Source: Bradyrhizobium sp. SK17 (lineage in GTDB: Bacteria > Pseudomonadota > Alphaproteobacteria > Rhizobiales > Xanthobacteraceae). From it: a stretch of DNA of 64,000 bases. The stretch is from contig NZ_CP025113.1 of assembly GCF_002831585.1 (NCBI RefSeq), positions 558,001 to 622,000 of the forward strand. Direction: 5' to 3'. Position numbers and translations under genes: made by a program. Under the pieces are notes generated by a model. That model did no database searches and was not told the origin of the DNA. It saw nothing but the letters and a program-made list of their open reading frames with translations. The first letter of the stretch is position 1. Every line of letters starts with the position of its first letter. Below, piece by piece: positions 26,467 through 35,323 of the stretch.

Positions 26467-27264
26467 ATGAAGGCAGATTTCGCCTTCACCACGTCTGTCG
26501 TCAGCGACATCACGCCGGCGCTGCTGGCGATTGGCCGCGACGGCTTTCCGCAGGCCCTGATCGGCGCGCTGCGCCGCGTCGCCGGGGTCGGCCACTGCAT
26601 GGTGTTCTCGTTCACCGGCCCGCGGTCCGCGTCGTGCCTGCTCGACGTCGGCAACATCCCGACCGGGCGCGACCTCGGGATCGCCTATTCCGAACATTTC
26701 CACCAGTCCGATCCGAATCGGGACGCGGTGTTCGAGGGGCAGGCACAGGCCACGCCGATCATGCTGCCGACCTTTGCGCGCCGGATGTACAGCGACGGCT
26801 ACCGCAAGATCTTCTTCGACGATTCCGACATCGTCGACAAATTCGCCGCCGCGATCTGGACCGGCGACACCTGCTTCTATGTCAATTTCTACCAGATCAC
26901 CGCGCAGGGCCGCTTCAACCGCGAACAGATCGCACGCCTCTCCGCGGTCGCGCCGGCGTTGACGGCCGCGGTGGCGCGGCACTTCCAGTGCGAAACGGCG
27001 GCGGATGTCGATCCGGTCGAGCGCCTGACGGGCCTGTTCGCGACCGCCGAGCCGCTCGCCAGGCTGACCGGGCGCGAGAGAGAGGTCTGCCTGCGCATTC
27101 TCTCGGGCCTCAGCTCGGAAGCGATCGCAGCCGACCTCGGCATCGGATTGCACTCCGCCCTCACCTACCGCAAGCGCGCCTACGACAAGCTCGGCATTTC
27201 CTCGCAGAACGAATTGTTCGCGATCGCGCTGCGCCTGATGGCCTCGGTCCGCAGCCTGAACTGA
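26467..27264 (+). CDS. LuxR-type HTH regulator
   Basis: A 265-residue protein with a C-terminal LuxR/FixJ-type helix-turn-helix (LTGREREVCLRILSGLSSEAIAADLG, recognition part LHSALTYRKRAYDKLG). The N-terminal about 190 residues form a sensor-like region of unknown type (GHCMVFSFTG, a GRDLGIAYSEHF stretch); it is not a receiver domain and I do not recognise a quorum-signal-binding signature. ATG 26467 has a GGGAGGACACC site. A repeat lies directly upstream. Its targets are unknown. Confidence 0.85.
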   Translation: MKADFAFTTSVVSDITPALLAIGRDGFPQALIGALRRVAGVGHCMVFSFTGPRSASCLLDVGNIPTGRDLGIAYSEHFHQSDPNRDAVFEGQAQATPIMLPTFARRMYSDGYRKIFFDDSDIVDKFAAAIWTGDTCFYVNFYQITAQGRFNREQIARLSAVAPALTAAVARHFQCETAADVDPVERLTGLFATAEPLARLTGREREVCLRILSGLSSEAIAADLGIGLHSALTYRKRAYDKLGISSQNELFAIALRLMASVRSLN

Positions 27265-27452
27265 GACCAACCGCCACGTCGGCCATGCATATCCGATGTG
27301 ACAACCTTACAGAGTCCGCGTGACATCTGTGACATCATCTCATCGTTATTCCCTGAACGATGTGCCGTTTGCTGGCGCGGCTGCTAGTGATGTGCGTCTC
27401 GGGCGGAGCGTGGAGCTTGGTCCGACGCAGCAGTTGGAAGAGGGCGGCACAG

Positions 27453-28202
27453 GTGCAGGCATTCACGCAATTTCGCAACGTCGACGATATCAAGGCGCTC
27501 GCATTCGACGTCCAGGGCACCTGCGTCGACTTCTATCAACCGGTGCTTCGCGCCGGTGCGGCGATCAATCGCGACAAGGGACTGGCGATCGACTGGACCA
27601 GGCTGCTGGCGGAATGGCGCGATCTGTATCGCGTCGCGCTCGATGCCGTGATTGCCGGACAGCGGCCGTGGCTGCGGGTCGATCGGATCTACCGTGAAGC
27701 GCTTGACCTCCTGCTGGAGCGACAGGGCCTCGGCGAGGCGTTCACGCCACAGGAGCGCGACGAGCTGAACAACGTCTGGACCAGGCTCGATGCCTGGCCT
27801 GACACCGTGGCGGGACTTGCGCGCTTGCGGCGGCGCTTCACCACCGCAACGCTGTCGAACGCCGGAATGGCGGCGGTGGTCGCGGTCGTGAAGCATGCCG
27901 GCCTGCCATTCGATGCGGTTCTCACGGCGGAGCTCGCCCATAGCTACAAGCCGGCCCCGTCAGTCTATCAATTGGCGGTCGACTTCCTCGGCTATCGGCC
28001 GGATCAGATCGTCATGGTGGCTTGCCACAAATATGATCTGAGGGCCGCGCGCGCCTTCGGCATGCGCACGGCGTTCGTCGCGCGTCCGCTCGAATTTGGG
28101 CCGGACGTGACGCCCGATGTGACAGCAGAGGACTGGCTCGACCTCCATGTCGACAGCTTCACCGCACTCGCCGACGCGCTCGGTGCGGGGTCGCCCGCCT
28201 GA
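27453..28202 (+). CDS. Haloacid dehalogenase type II-like HAD hydrolase
   Basis: The protein has about 249 residues from a GTG start. It carries the HAD nucleophile motif ALAFDVQGTCVDFY, the Ser motif ATLSNAGM, the lysine in YKPAPSVYQLAVDFLG and the acidic VACHKYDLRAARAFGMRTAFV loop, in the haloacid dehalogenase II order (hydrolysis of 2-haloacids to hydroxyacids). The normal family start is near here. ATG 27360 is also in frame but would add about 30 residues that look non-coding. It is 93 nt upstream of a P450 gene, possibly one degradation unit. Confidence 0.82.
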   Translation: MQAFTQFRNVDDIKALAFDVQGTCVDFYQPVLRAGAAINRDKGLAIDWTRLLAEWRDLYRVALDAVIAGQRPWLRVDRIYREALDLLLERQGLGEAFTPQERDELNNVWTRLDAWPDTVAGLARLRRRFTTATLSNAGMAAVVAVVKHAGLPFDAVLTAELAHSYKPAPSVYQLAVDFLGYRPDQIVMVACHKYDLRAARAFGMRTAFVARPLEFGPDVTPDVTAEDWLDLHVDSFTALADALGAGSPA

Positions 28203-28295
28203 GCTGCGTCTCGCCGCCTGTCCCCTGACGTGGGGACAGACCGCCGGCAGGCTTCGGCATTATCCTGACGCGGATCGAGCCCCGAGGATACTGCC

Positions 28296-29465
28296 GTGAG
28301 CACTGCGCCCCGTTTCGACATCGATGTCCCCGCCTTCTGGCAGGACCCCTATCCGACCCTGGCGCGCATGCGCAAAGAGGCGCCGATCGCCTTCGTGCCC
28401 CAGCTCGGCAGCACGCTGCTGTGCAATCGCGACGACATCTTCGTCTCCGAGAAGCAGATCGACGTGTTCTCGTCGCACCAGCCCGAGGGGCTGATGAACC
28501 GGCTGATGGGCCACAACATGATGCGCAAGGACGGCGATGCGCATATGAACGAGCGCAAGGCGATCTTCCCGGCGATCTCGCCGAAGACCGTCAGGTCGCA
28601 CTGGACGGCGCAGTTCGCCGGACACGCGAACCGCATCCTCGACGAACTGGAGCCGGACGGCGTGGTGGACTTCGTGCAGGCCTTTGCGCTGCCGTTCTCG
28701 GCCGAGTGCCTGAAATCGATCACCGGCCTCACCAACATGCGCTTCCAGGACATGAACGCCTGGTCGCAGAACATGATCGACGGGATCGCCAATTATGTCG
28801 GCGATCCCGCGATCGAGGCGCGTTGCCATGCCGCGACCTCGGGCATCGATGCCGCGATCGACGACATGGTGCCGGTGTTGCGCAAGACGCCCGACCTCAG
28901 CCTGCTCGGCGTGCTGTTGCAGACCGACATGCCGATGGACAGCATACGCGCCAACATCAAGCTGGCGATCTCCGGCGGCCAGAACGAGCCGCGCGATGCC
29001 ATTGCCGGCTCGGTGTGGGCGCTGCTGACCCATCCCGATCAGCTGGCGCTGGCGACGAGCGGCACGGTCCCGTGGTTGCAGGCGTTCGAGGAATATGCGC
29101 GCTGGATCTCGCCGATCGGCATGTCGCCGCGGCGGATCGCCAAGCCATGGACGATCCGCGACATCGCGTTCGAGACCGATGAACGGGTGTTCCTGATGTT
29201 CGGCTCGGCGAACCGCGACGAGAAGCATTTCGACCGGCCCGACATCTTCGAGGTGCGGCGCGACGCCAGCAAGAGCATCGCGTTCGGTGCCGGTCCGCAT
29301 TTCTGCGCCGGTGCCTGGGCCTCACGTGCCATGGTCGCCGACGTCGCGCTGCCCGCGATCTTCGGCCGGCTGAAGGGCCTGCGCCTGATCGACGATCGAC
29401 CGCCGCGGATCGGCGGCTGGGCCTTCCGCGGCCTGCTCGATCTGCCGGTGACGTGGGATCGGTAG
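28296..29465 (+). CDS. Cytochrome P450
   Basis: A 389-residue P450 from a GTG start. The haem-binding loop FGAGPHFCAGAW has the axial Cys337, and the ExxR pair is E266/R269 in EEYARW. In the I-helix the usual oxygen-activating Gly-x-(Asp/Glu)-Thr is replaced by SGGQNEP (226-232), so the conserved threonine is absent. It is soluble, with no membrane anchor, so it needs separate ferredoxin and reductase, which are not adjacent. Substrate unknown. It lies just after the dehalogenase-like gene on the same strand. Confidence 0.9.
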   Translation: MSTAPRFDIDVPAFWQDPYPTLARMRKEAPIAFVPQLGSTLLCNRDDIFVSEKQIDVFSSHQPEGLMNRLMGHNMMRKDGDAHMNERKAIFPAISPKTVRSHWTAQFAGHANRILDELEPDGVVDFVQAFALPFSAECLKSITGLTNMRFQDMNAWSQNMIDGIANYVGDPAIEARCHAATSGIDAAIDDMVPVLRKTPDLSLLGVLLQTDMPMDSIRANIKLAISGGQNEPRDAIAGSVWALLTHPDQLALATSGTVPWLQAFEEYARWISPIGMSPRRIAKPWTIRDIAFETDERVFLMFGSANRDEKHFDRPDIFEVRRDASKSIAFGAGPHFCAGAWASRAMVADVALPAIFGRLKGLRLIDDRPPRIGGWAFRGLLDLPVTWDR

Positions 29466-29765
29466 GACCCAGCCCATGGACGCGCAAGCCGCCGATCTGT
29501 GAGGCGCGCGTCACATTGATGTAAATCCAGCAATGTAGGTAGATCCAGATACACGGCAATCGCGCGCCCGCGCGTTTTTCATTGCGCAATCACATCGCAA
29601 GCTGTGCCGATGTCGCGGTTTCAGCCGCGAACACGCGTCCGGCTGCGCCGCGGCATCATGCCGCCGCCAAGGGTCGGACGACTGTTATCAAACTGTCATG
29701 AATCCATTTCAATCGGCCGTTATTGATGAAACTGCAGTCAGTTGAGCTGTCACAAGGGATTTCCG
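29466..29765. other. Gene-poor spacer upstream of the ATPase cluster
   Basis: About 300 nt without a supportable gene on either strand. It has a GCGGCATCATGCCGCC palindrome near 29651 and scattered AT-rich blocks (TTATCAAACTGTCATGAATC near 29685). This region should contain the promoter of the DUF5132/HMA2/ATPase cluster. I looked for FNR/FixK-type TTGAT-N4-ATCAA sites and saw none that fit well. Confidence 0.5.
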
Positions 29766-29878
29766 ATGAACCCGAACACCAACGGTAGCAGTCACGACGA
29801 TACCGCCTTCCACCATGAAGCCCCGAGCAGGAATCCGAGGAGGGCGGCGGCATCAACAAGACGGTCGCGGTTGTCGCG

Positions 29879-30157
29879 GTGGTGGCTGTGGGCGCTGCCG
29901 TGTTCGAAGCTGCCTTGCTCCCGGGACTTGCGCTTGGCGTTGCCGCAGTCGCAGCGCCGAAGTACCTGCCGAAGCTGGCCGGTGCGCTCAACCCGCTCTT
30001 CAAATCGACCGTTCGCGGCACCTACAAGTTCGCGCAGAAATCGCGCGAGATGTTTGCCGAGGCACAAGAGCAGGTGAACGACATCGTCGCGGAAGTGAAG
30101 TCCGAGAACCAGGCGGATACCAAGGCGGCGAGCAGCCGGACGTCGTCGGCGGCCTGA
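29879..30157 (+). CDS. DUF5132-like small membrane protein, probably frameshifted at its N terminus
   Basis: The readable frame gives 92 residues: a membrane segment FEAALLPGLALGVAAVAAPK, then KSTVRGTYKFAQKSREMFAEAQEQ and a charged C terminus. This matches the pattern of DUF5132 proteins, short membrane proteins encoded beside HMA2 proteins and P-type ATPases. A plausible N terminus exists in another frame from ATG 29766 (MNPNTNGSSHDDTAFHHEAP), and the two frames join near 29820-29828 if one base were restored. So this is a frameshifted gene, a sequencing error, or a shorter protein starting at GTG 29879. Confidence 0.6.
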   Translation: MVAVGAAVFEAALLPGLALGVAAVAAPKYLPKLAGALNPLFKSTVRGTYKFAQKSREMFAEAQEQVNDIVAEVKSENQADTKAASSRTSSAA

Positions 30158-30338
30158 ACCAGGTCGGACCGATCGATGCAAAGCGACGCACCGCGCCGAT
30201 GATCGACCTTGCGACCTCGGCGCGGCGCGCAATCGTGTTTCACGACGGCCTCATTCGCGTGCCATGCCGGCGTCGGAACGCTGCTCAAGCGAGATGAGAT
30301 GAGATTGAACCGTCATCTCGCCTCAGCTTCTTGTTGAC

Positions 30339-30383
30339 GCATGATCTTTTCGGAAAGCCGCTTCGCACTTTTCCGGATCATGC
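30339..30383. repeat. Short rhizobial palindrome upstream of HMA2 gene
   Basis: The arms GCATGATC and GATCATGC bracket a 45-nt element of a kind I recall as frequent between genes in rhizobia (inner CTTTTCGGAAAG and CACTTTTCCG blocks). It ends 15 nt before the HMA2 gene's ATG and may affect its translation or mRNA stability. Confidence 0.6.
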
Positions 30384-30397
30384 CTTAGAGGAATCCG

Positions 30398-30955
30398 ATG
30401 ACCAAGATGAAGCTGCAAATTGCGCATCAGGTGCCCGGCCGGATACGCATGAAGGTTCCGTCGGCGAAGGAAAATCCCGAGCTTCTCGAACAGATCAAGC
30501 AGACCTTCAGCGTCATCCCCGGCATCGAGGAAGTGACGATCAACCCGACCACGGGAAGCGTCGTGCTGCACTACGACACCGACCGGCATGACGAATTTCA
30601 CGGCCGGCTGGAGCATCACACCGGCGGTCACTACAGGCCGCCGACCAACGAGATCGACGCGCTGGCCAACAAGATCGAACAGGAAGCCGAGTACCTCGCC
30701 GAGCATTCGCACACGGCCAAGGTCATCGTCGACTTCTTCCGGGATTTCGACCACGGCATCAAGGTCGCCAGCGGCAACGTGATCGATCTGAAGATCGTGC
30801 TGGCGGCCGGCATCGCCGGCTTCACCGTGTTCGAGGTTGGCGCCACCGCGGCGACGCCGGTCTGGGTCACGCTGGCCGTGTTTGCACTCAACCACATGAT
30901 CCAGGCCAACATGGCCGCCGCCGAGCAGGCGGAGCCGGCGCGCGCGACGGCCTGA
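30398..30955 (+). CDS. HMA2 domain-containing protein
   Basis: A 185-residue protein: an N-terminal heavy-metal-associated-like fold (IAHQVPGRIRMKVPSAKENP, then VTINPTTGSVVLHYD) that lacks the usual CxxC metal pair, then a helical linker and a C-terminal hydrophobic region (IVLAAGIAGFTVFEVGATA) that may insert in the membrane. The same PGRIR start is found at the N terminus of the next gene, the P-type ATPase, so the two proteins share an ancestor module. It lies 26 nt before the ATPase gene. It is probably a partner or regulator of that pump. Confidence 0.82.
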   Translation: MTKMKLQIAHQVPGRIRMKVPSAKENPELLEQIKQTFSVIPGIEEVTINPTTGSVVLHYDTDRHDEFHGRLEHHTGGHYRPPTNEIDALANKIEQEAEYLAEHSHTAKVIVDFFRDFDHGIKVASGNVIDLKIVLAAGIAGFTVFEVGATAATPVWVTLAVFALNHMIQANMAAAEQAEPARATA

Positions 30956-30981
30956 CCCGCCAGGGGTGAGATTGCAACGTC

Positions 30982-33099
30982 ATGGATTTCAGTTTCTGCC
31001 ATTCCATGCCAGGGCGCATTCGTCTGAGCATCCCCGCGCTCGGGCAGAACCGCAAGCTCGGCGAGGCATGCCTTGGATGGCTGCGGGCGCAGGACGGCAT
31101 CAGGACCGCGCGGATCAACTACGATTGCGCGAGCCTCGTGCTGGAATACGATCCGGCGCATGAGCAGCGGCTGCTCGCGCTGCTGAGCGGCTTCAAGGCC
31201 ATGAGCCTGGCGGATTTCAAGGCGCTGTGCGCGCGCGCCGCGCCAACCGCCGATATGCCACGCGCCGGCGCACCGGAGGTCTCGAAGCGCTCACCCCTCA
31301 CATTGCCGACATTGTCGCTGTTCATGGCGTTCAGCGCCAATCCGGTGATCACGGCGATCAACATGCCGCTGATGCTGTGGAACGCGATCCCGATCGCCAA
31401 GCGCGCCTGGAAGGTGTGGGCCAACGAAAGCCGGTTGAACATCGACGTGCTCGATACGCTCGCGATCAGCGCGTCGGTGCTGCAAGGCAATCCGCTGGCG
31501 GGCTGCATCGTCACCTGGCTGATCAAGCTCGGCGACTGGATCCGCGACCTGACCGCCGCGGGCTCGCGGAAGGCGATCAACGAGCTGCTCGAGTTCCAGT
31601 CGAAGACCGCCTGGGTGTTGCGCGAGGGCGAGGTGGTCTCGATCCCCGCCGCGGAATTGCAGAACGGCGACATCGTCGTGGTGTATCCCGGAGAAATGAT
31701 TCCGGTCGATGGCGAGATCATCGAAGGCTCCGCCACCATCGACCAGAAGACCATCACCGGCGAGGGGCTGCCGGTGCATCGAAGCAAGGGCGAAGCCGCC
31801 TTCGCCGCTACTGTGATCCGCGAAGGCCAGATCACGTTGCGGGCGCTGCGCGTCGGATCGGCCACCACCGCCGGCCAGATCGTGCGGCTGATCGAATCGG
31901 CGCCGATCGGCGACACCCGGATGCAGAACCATGCCGAGCGCTTCGCCGACCGGCTGGTGGCCCCGACGCTGGCGCTCGCCACCGGCACCGCCATGGTCTC
32001 CGGCGACTTCAACCGCTTCCTCTCGCTGGTGATCGTCGACTACGGCACCGGCATCCGCGTCGCGGCGCCGACCTCGGTGCTGTCCTCGATGACGCTTGCC
32101 GCCCGCACCGGCATGATCATCAAGAGCGGCGGCCACATGGAGAAGCTCGCCGGCATCGACACCATGGTGTTCGACAAGACCGGCACGCTCACCCATGGCA
32201 CGCCGGCGGTCATCGATGTGATCTCGTATCAGAAATACATCACGCCGAACCATCTGCTCGGGCTTGCCGCGGCGGCCGAGACCAAGCTGCAACATCCGGT
32301 CGCCGAGGCGTTGCGCAGCCGAGCCCGCCAGCTCGCGGTCAACATCCCGCCGTGCAACGAGACCACCTACCGCCTCGGCCTCGGCGTCGAGGGCCAGGTC
32401 AATGGCTATTACGTCCATGTCGGCAACCAGCGCTTCATGCGCCAGAGCGAGATCATCGTCGACGCCGCGGTGCACGACCGCGCCGCGCTCGACGAGCGCG
32501 GCTATTCGAGCCTCTACATCGCCGTCGACGGCAAGCTCGCGGGCCTCGTGCCCTACTCCGACGAGATCCGCGAGGAGAGCCGTCCGGTGATCCAGCGCCT
32601 GCATGAGCTGGGCGTCAAGAACAGCATCATGCTGACCGGCGACAATGCCGTGGTGGCGCGCGCCGTCTGCAACCGGCTGGGGCTCACCGAGCACTTCGCG
32701 GACATGCTGCCGGCCGACAAGGCCGGAATCATCCAGGAGCTGCAACGCCAGGGACGCCGGGTCGCCATGGTCGGCGACGGCATCAACGATTCTCCCGCGC
32801 TCAGCTTCGCCGATGTCGGAATCGCGATGAAGCACGGCGCCGAGGTCACGCACGAATCCGCCGACGTCATCCTGATGGAGGATTCGCTGTGGAAGCTCGT
32901 CAAGGCCGTCGAGATCTCGCAGGGCGCGGTCCAGCTTATCAAGCAGAACTACGGCATCGTCGCCGCGCTCAACACGCTGGCGCTGGGACTGGCGTTGCCG
33001 GGCGGCCTGATCACGCCCGAGGTGACCGCCATCATCAGCAACGGCTCGGCGATCCTGGCGAGCCTCAACGGCATCCGGCCAATTCTCAGGTATCAATGA
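30982..33099 (+). CDS. P1B-type ATPase lacking the CPC metal motif
   Basis: A 705-residue P-type ATPase. Residues 1-70 are a degenerate HMA-like domain (HSMPGRIRLSIP, no CxxC). The actuator has TGEGLP near 258, the phosphorylation site is DKTGTLT with Asp398, an HP motif is in LQHPVAEA, and the hinge is MVGDGINDSPAL. In the transmembrane metal site, where copper and zinc pumps have CPC, this protein reads VDYGTGIRVAAPT (352-364), so both cysteines are gone. It most resembles CtpC-type pumps, for which manganese has been reported as substrate. The substrate here is unknown. It overlaps the EcsC gene by ATGA. Confidence 0.9.
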   Translation: MDFSFCHSMPGRIRLSIPALGQNRKLGEACLGWLRAQDGIRTARINYDCASLVLEYDPAHEQRLLALLSGFKAMSLADFKALCARAAPTADMPRAGAPEVSKRSPLTLPTLSLFMAFSANPVITAINMPLMLWNAIPIAKRAWKVWANESRLNIDVLDTLAISASVLQGNPLAGCIVTWLIKLGDWIRDLTAAGSRKAINELLEFQSKTAWVLREGEVVSIPAAELQNGDIVVVYPGEMIPVDGEIIEGSATIDQKTITGEGLPVHRSKGEAAFAATVIREGQITLRALRVGSATTAGQIVRLIESAPIGDTRMQNHAERFADRLVAPTLALATGTAMVSGDFNRFLSLVIVDYGTGIRVAAPTSVLSSMTLAARTGMIIKSGGHMEKLAGIDTMVFDKTGTLTHGTPAVIDVISYQKYITPNHLLGLAAAAETKLQHPVAEALRSRARQLAVNIPPCNETTYRLGLGVEGQVNGYYVHVGNQRFMRQSEIIVDAAVHDRAALDERGYSSLYIAVDGKLAGLVPYSDEIREESRPVIQRLHELGVKNSIMLTGDNAVVARAVCNRLGLTEHFADMLPADKAGIIQELQRQGRRVAMVGDGINDSPALSFADVGIAMKHGAEVTHESADVILMEDSLWKLVKAVEISQGAVQLIKQNYGIVAALNTLALGLALPGGLITPEVTAIISNGSAILASLNGIRPILRYQ

Positions 33100-33935
33100 G
33101 CCAGGATGTCACCCAGCTCGTCCTTCTCCCTCCCGGCGATCACGCCGCACTCCAGGCCGCGGTCAAGACGCTGGAAAGCTCCAATCTCGCGGCAAGGATC
33201 GCCGACTATGCCGGCGTCCCCGTCAACCGCGTCCTGAACCTGCTGCCGAAGGCCGCCAACCGTCAACTCAGCGGGCTGGTGCGCACGGCGGTGATGAAGG
33301 GGCTGGAAGTCGCGGTCGACACGCTCGACGAGAAGCCACCGCCGGCACCCGCGGTCACCTTCTCGTCGTTCCTCGCCGGCGTGACCGGAGGCGTCAGCGG
33401 CCTGTTCGGCTTCGGCGCGCTCGCGGTCGAGTTGCCGCTGACGACGACATTGATGCTGCGTGCGATCGCAGAGATCGCACGGCACCAGGGCGAGGATCTC
33501 TCCAAGATCGAGGCCAGACTCGCCTGTCTCGAAGTGTTCGCCTACGGCACCAAGCGAACCGACGAGACGATCGACGTCGGCTACTATGCCGCGCGCGCGC
33601 TGATCAGCAAATACACCAGCGACGCCGCCGCCTATATTCTGGAGCGCGGCGCGGTCGATGCGTCCGCGCCGGTGATCTCCAATCTGGTCAGCGAAATCGT
33701 CTCCCGGTTCGGGCTGGTGGTCTCGGACAAGGCCGCGGCCGGCGCGGTGCCGATCATCGGCGCGGCATTTGGCTCCACCGTCAACGTCATCTTCATGGAC
33801 CATTTCCAGAAGATCGCGAAGGGCCACTTCACCGTTCGCCGGCTGGAGCGGCTCCACGGCAGCGCCGGCGTTCGGCAACATTATGCGGCGATCGCAGCCC
33901 GGCTCGCGCCGCAGCGCGGCGTCGCGACCGCATGA
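33096..33935 (+). CDS. EcsC family protein
   Basis: A 279-residue protein with the EcsC pattern: a hydrophobic GGVSGLFGFGALAVELPLTTTLMLRAIAEIA helix pair, ACLEVFAYGTKRTDE, and a C-terminal AAGAVPIIGAAFGSTVNVIFMDHF segment. EcsC was named from the Bacillus ecs operon; its biochemical role is unknown, though membrane association is likely. The start overlaps the ATPase stop by four bases (ATGA), so the two are translationally coupled. This ties an unknown-function membrane protein tightly to the pump. Confidence 0.85.
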   Translation: MSQDVTQLVLLPPGDHAALQAAVKTLESSNLAARIADYAGVPVNRVLNLLPKAANRQLSGLVRTAVMKGLEVAVDTLDEKPPPAPAVTFSSFLAGVTGGVSGLFGFGALAVELPLTTTLMLRAIAEIARHQGEDLSKIEARLACLEVFAYGTKRTDETIDVGYYAARALISKYTSDAAAYILERGAVDASAPVISNLVSEIVSRFGLVVSDKAAAGAVPIIGAAFGSTVNVIFMDHFQKIAKGHFTVRRLERLHGSAGVRQHYAAIAARLAPQRGVATA

Positions 33936-33950
33936 GGCGATCGGCAGCAA

Positions 33951-35198
33951 TTGGACATCGGCGCCGTGCTTCCGCCTGAGGACACCAGACTGCGCGACCT
34001 TCGCCGGATGCGCACGCTGGCCACGGGTCTGCTCGTATTCATGCTGCTGGTGTTCCTGGCGACCTCGATGGCGCAGCCGCACTGGCCGTGGCTGGCCTAT
34101 CCGCGCGCCTTCGCCGAGGCCGGGATGATCGGCGCCTGCGCCGACTGGTTCGCCGTGGTGGCACTGTTCCGTCATCCGCTCGGGATTCCGATTCCGCACA
34201 CCGCGATCGTTCCGCAGAGCAAGCAACGCATCGCGGTCGCGCTGGGCCGCTTCATCGCCAACAACTTCCTGTCGCCGCGCGTGGTCGGCGATCGCATCCG
34301 CGACGTCGACATCGCGGGCTGGGCGGCGCAATGGATCGAGCGGCCGTCGCATGCCCGCAGCGCGGCGCAGCGCACGGTCTCGGCGGTCCACCAGGCGATG
34401 CAGACCACGCCGAGCGCCGACCTCAACGCCTTTCTGACCCGCCGCACCCGACAGGGCATCGCGGCGATTCCCGCCGCGCCGCTCGCCTCCCGCGTGCTGT
34501 CGCTGTTGTGGGCGCATGGCAATGCGCAGGCGCTGGTCGAGCGCCTGATCAATTCGGCAAGCGTCGCGCTCGCCAACAACAAGGAGACGATCCGCAAGAA
34601 GGTCTCGCAGCGCTCCTACCGGTTCGTGCCGAAATGGGTCGACGGCATGGTGGCCGACCGTGTCATATCGGGCGTCAGCCAGACGCTCGACGAGATGCGC
34701 GAGCCGGATCATCCCTGGCGCGTCGAGCTCAAGGCCGAGATCGAGCGCCTGATCGACCGGCTCGCCACCGATCCGGAATACCTTGCCAAAGGCGAGGAGC
34801 TGAAGCAGCAGATGCTCGACAATCCCGCCGTGATCGGACAGATCGACGCGATGTGGCACGCCATCGAGGTGCGGCTGAATTCCGCGGCGACGTCGGCGGC
34901 GATCGCCGACGCGATCGAAACCGCCCTGATGTCGGTCGCCGCGCGGATCCGGGACGATGCCGAGATGCGCGACCGCATCAACCGCTGGCTTCGCGTCGCC
35001 GCGCTGCGCGCCGTTGCATCGCGCCGCCAGGAGATCGCGGCCTTCATCCGCAAGGTGGTGGAGAACTGGGACACCGAAACGCTGATCATGCGGATCGAAT
35101 TGCAGGTCGGGCGCGATTTGCAGTTCATCCGGATCAACGGCACCGTCGTCGGCGGTCTCGTCGGCTTATTGATCTTCTCAGTGTCACGCTGGCTGTAG
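33951..35198 (+). CDS. DUF445 domain-containing membrane protein
   Basis: A 415-residue protein with a DUF445 layout: an N-terminal membrane segment (LATGLLVFMLLVFLATSMA), the family motif AFAEAGMIGACADWFAVVALFRHPLGIPIPHTAI, long amphipathic helices, and a C-terminal membrane segment (VVGGLVGLLIFSVSRWL). Related proteins have been linked to envelope stability, but the function is unproven. I used a TTG start at 33951 with a weak AGGCGA site; ATG 34008 is an alternative. It follows the EcsC gene by 15 nt and is likely the last gene of the ATPase operon. Confidence 0.85.
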   Translation: MDIGAVLPPEDTRLRDLRRMRTLATGLLVFMLLVFLATSMAQPHWPWLAYPRAFAEAGMIGACADWFAVVALFRHPLGIPIPHTAIVPQSKQRIAVALGRFIANNFLSPRVVGDRIRDVDIAGWAAQWIERPSHARSAAQRTVSAVHQAMQTTPSADLNAFLTRRTRQGIAAIPAAPLASRVLSLLWAHGNAQALVERLINSASVALANNKETIRKKVSQRSYRFVPKWVDGMVADRVISGVSQTLDEMREPDHPWRVELKAEIERLIDRLATDPEYLAKGEELKQQMLDNPAVIGQIDAMWHAIEVRLNSAATSAAIADAIETALMSVAARIRDDAEMRDRINRWLRVAALRAVASRRQEIAAFIRKVVENWDTETLIMRIELQVGRDLQFIRINGTVVGGLVGLLIFSVSRWL

Positions 35199-35235
35199 CG
35201 CGTCATGAGATTAGTTTGAAATGGATCGACAGCGG

Positions 35236-35266
35236 GCTTCACCTCTCCCCAGGGGAGAGGTGAAGC
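35236..35266 (+). terminator. Perfect 15-bp hairpin after the DUF445 gene
   Basis: GCTTCACCTCTCCCC pairs completely with its complement over a one-base loop (arms 35236-35250 and 35252-35266), 38 nt past the DUF445 stop. It has no T-run. The arms match the hairpin after the RidA gene (23532-23557), so it may be a conserved 3'-end repeat unit. Confidence 0.5.
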
Positions 35267-35323
35267 AGTGCGAGGCCGGACCGATTCTATTCAAACTCAT
35301 CAGGCTTTAAGGCCTGCCCACGA

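Noticed and set aside
29466..29765. FNR/FixK-type sites upstream of the ATPase cluster
   Set aside because: Partial matches such as TTGAT with unsuitable right halves; none fits TTGAT-N4-ATCAA well enough.
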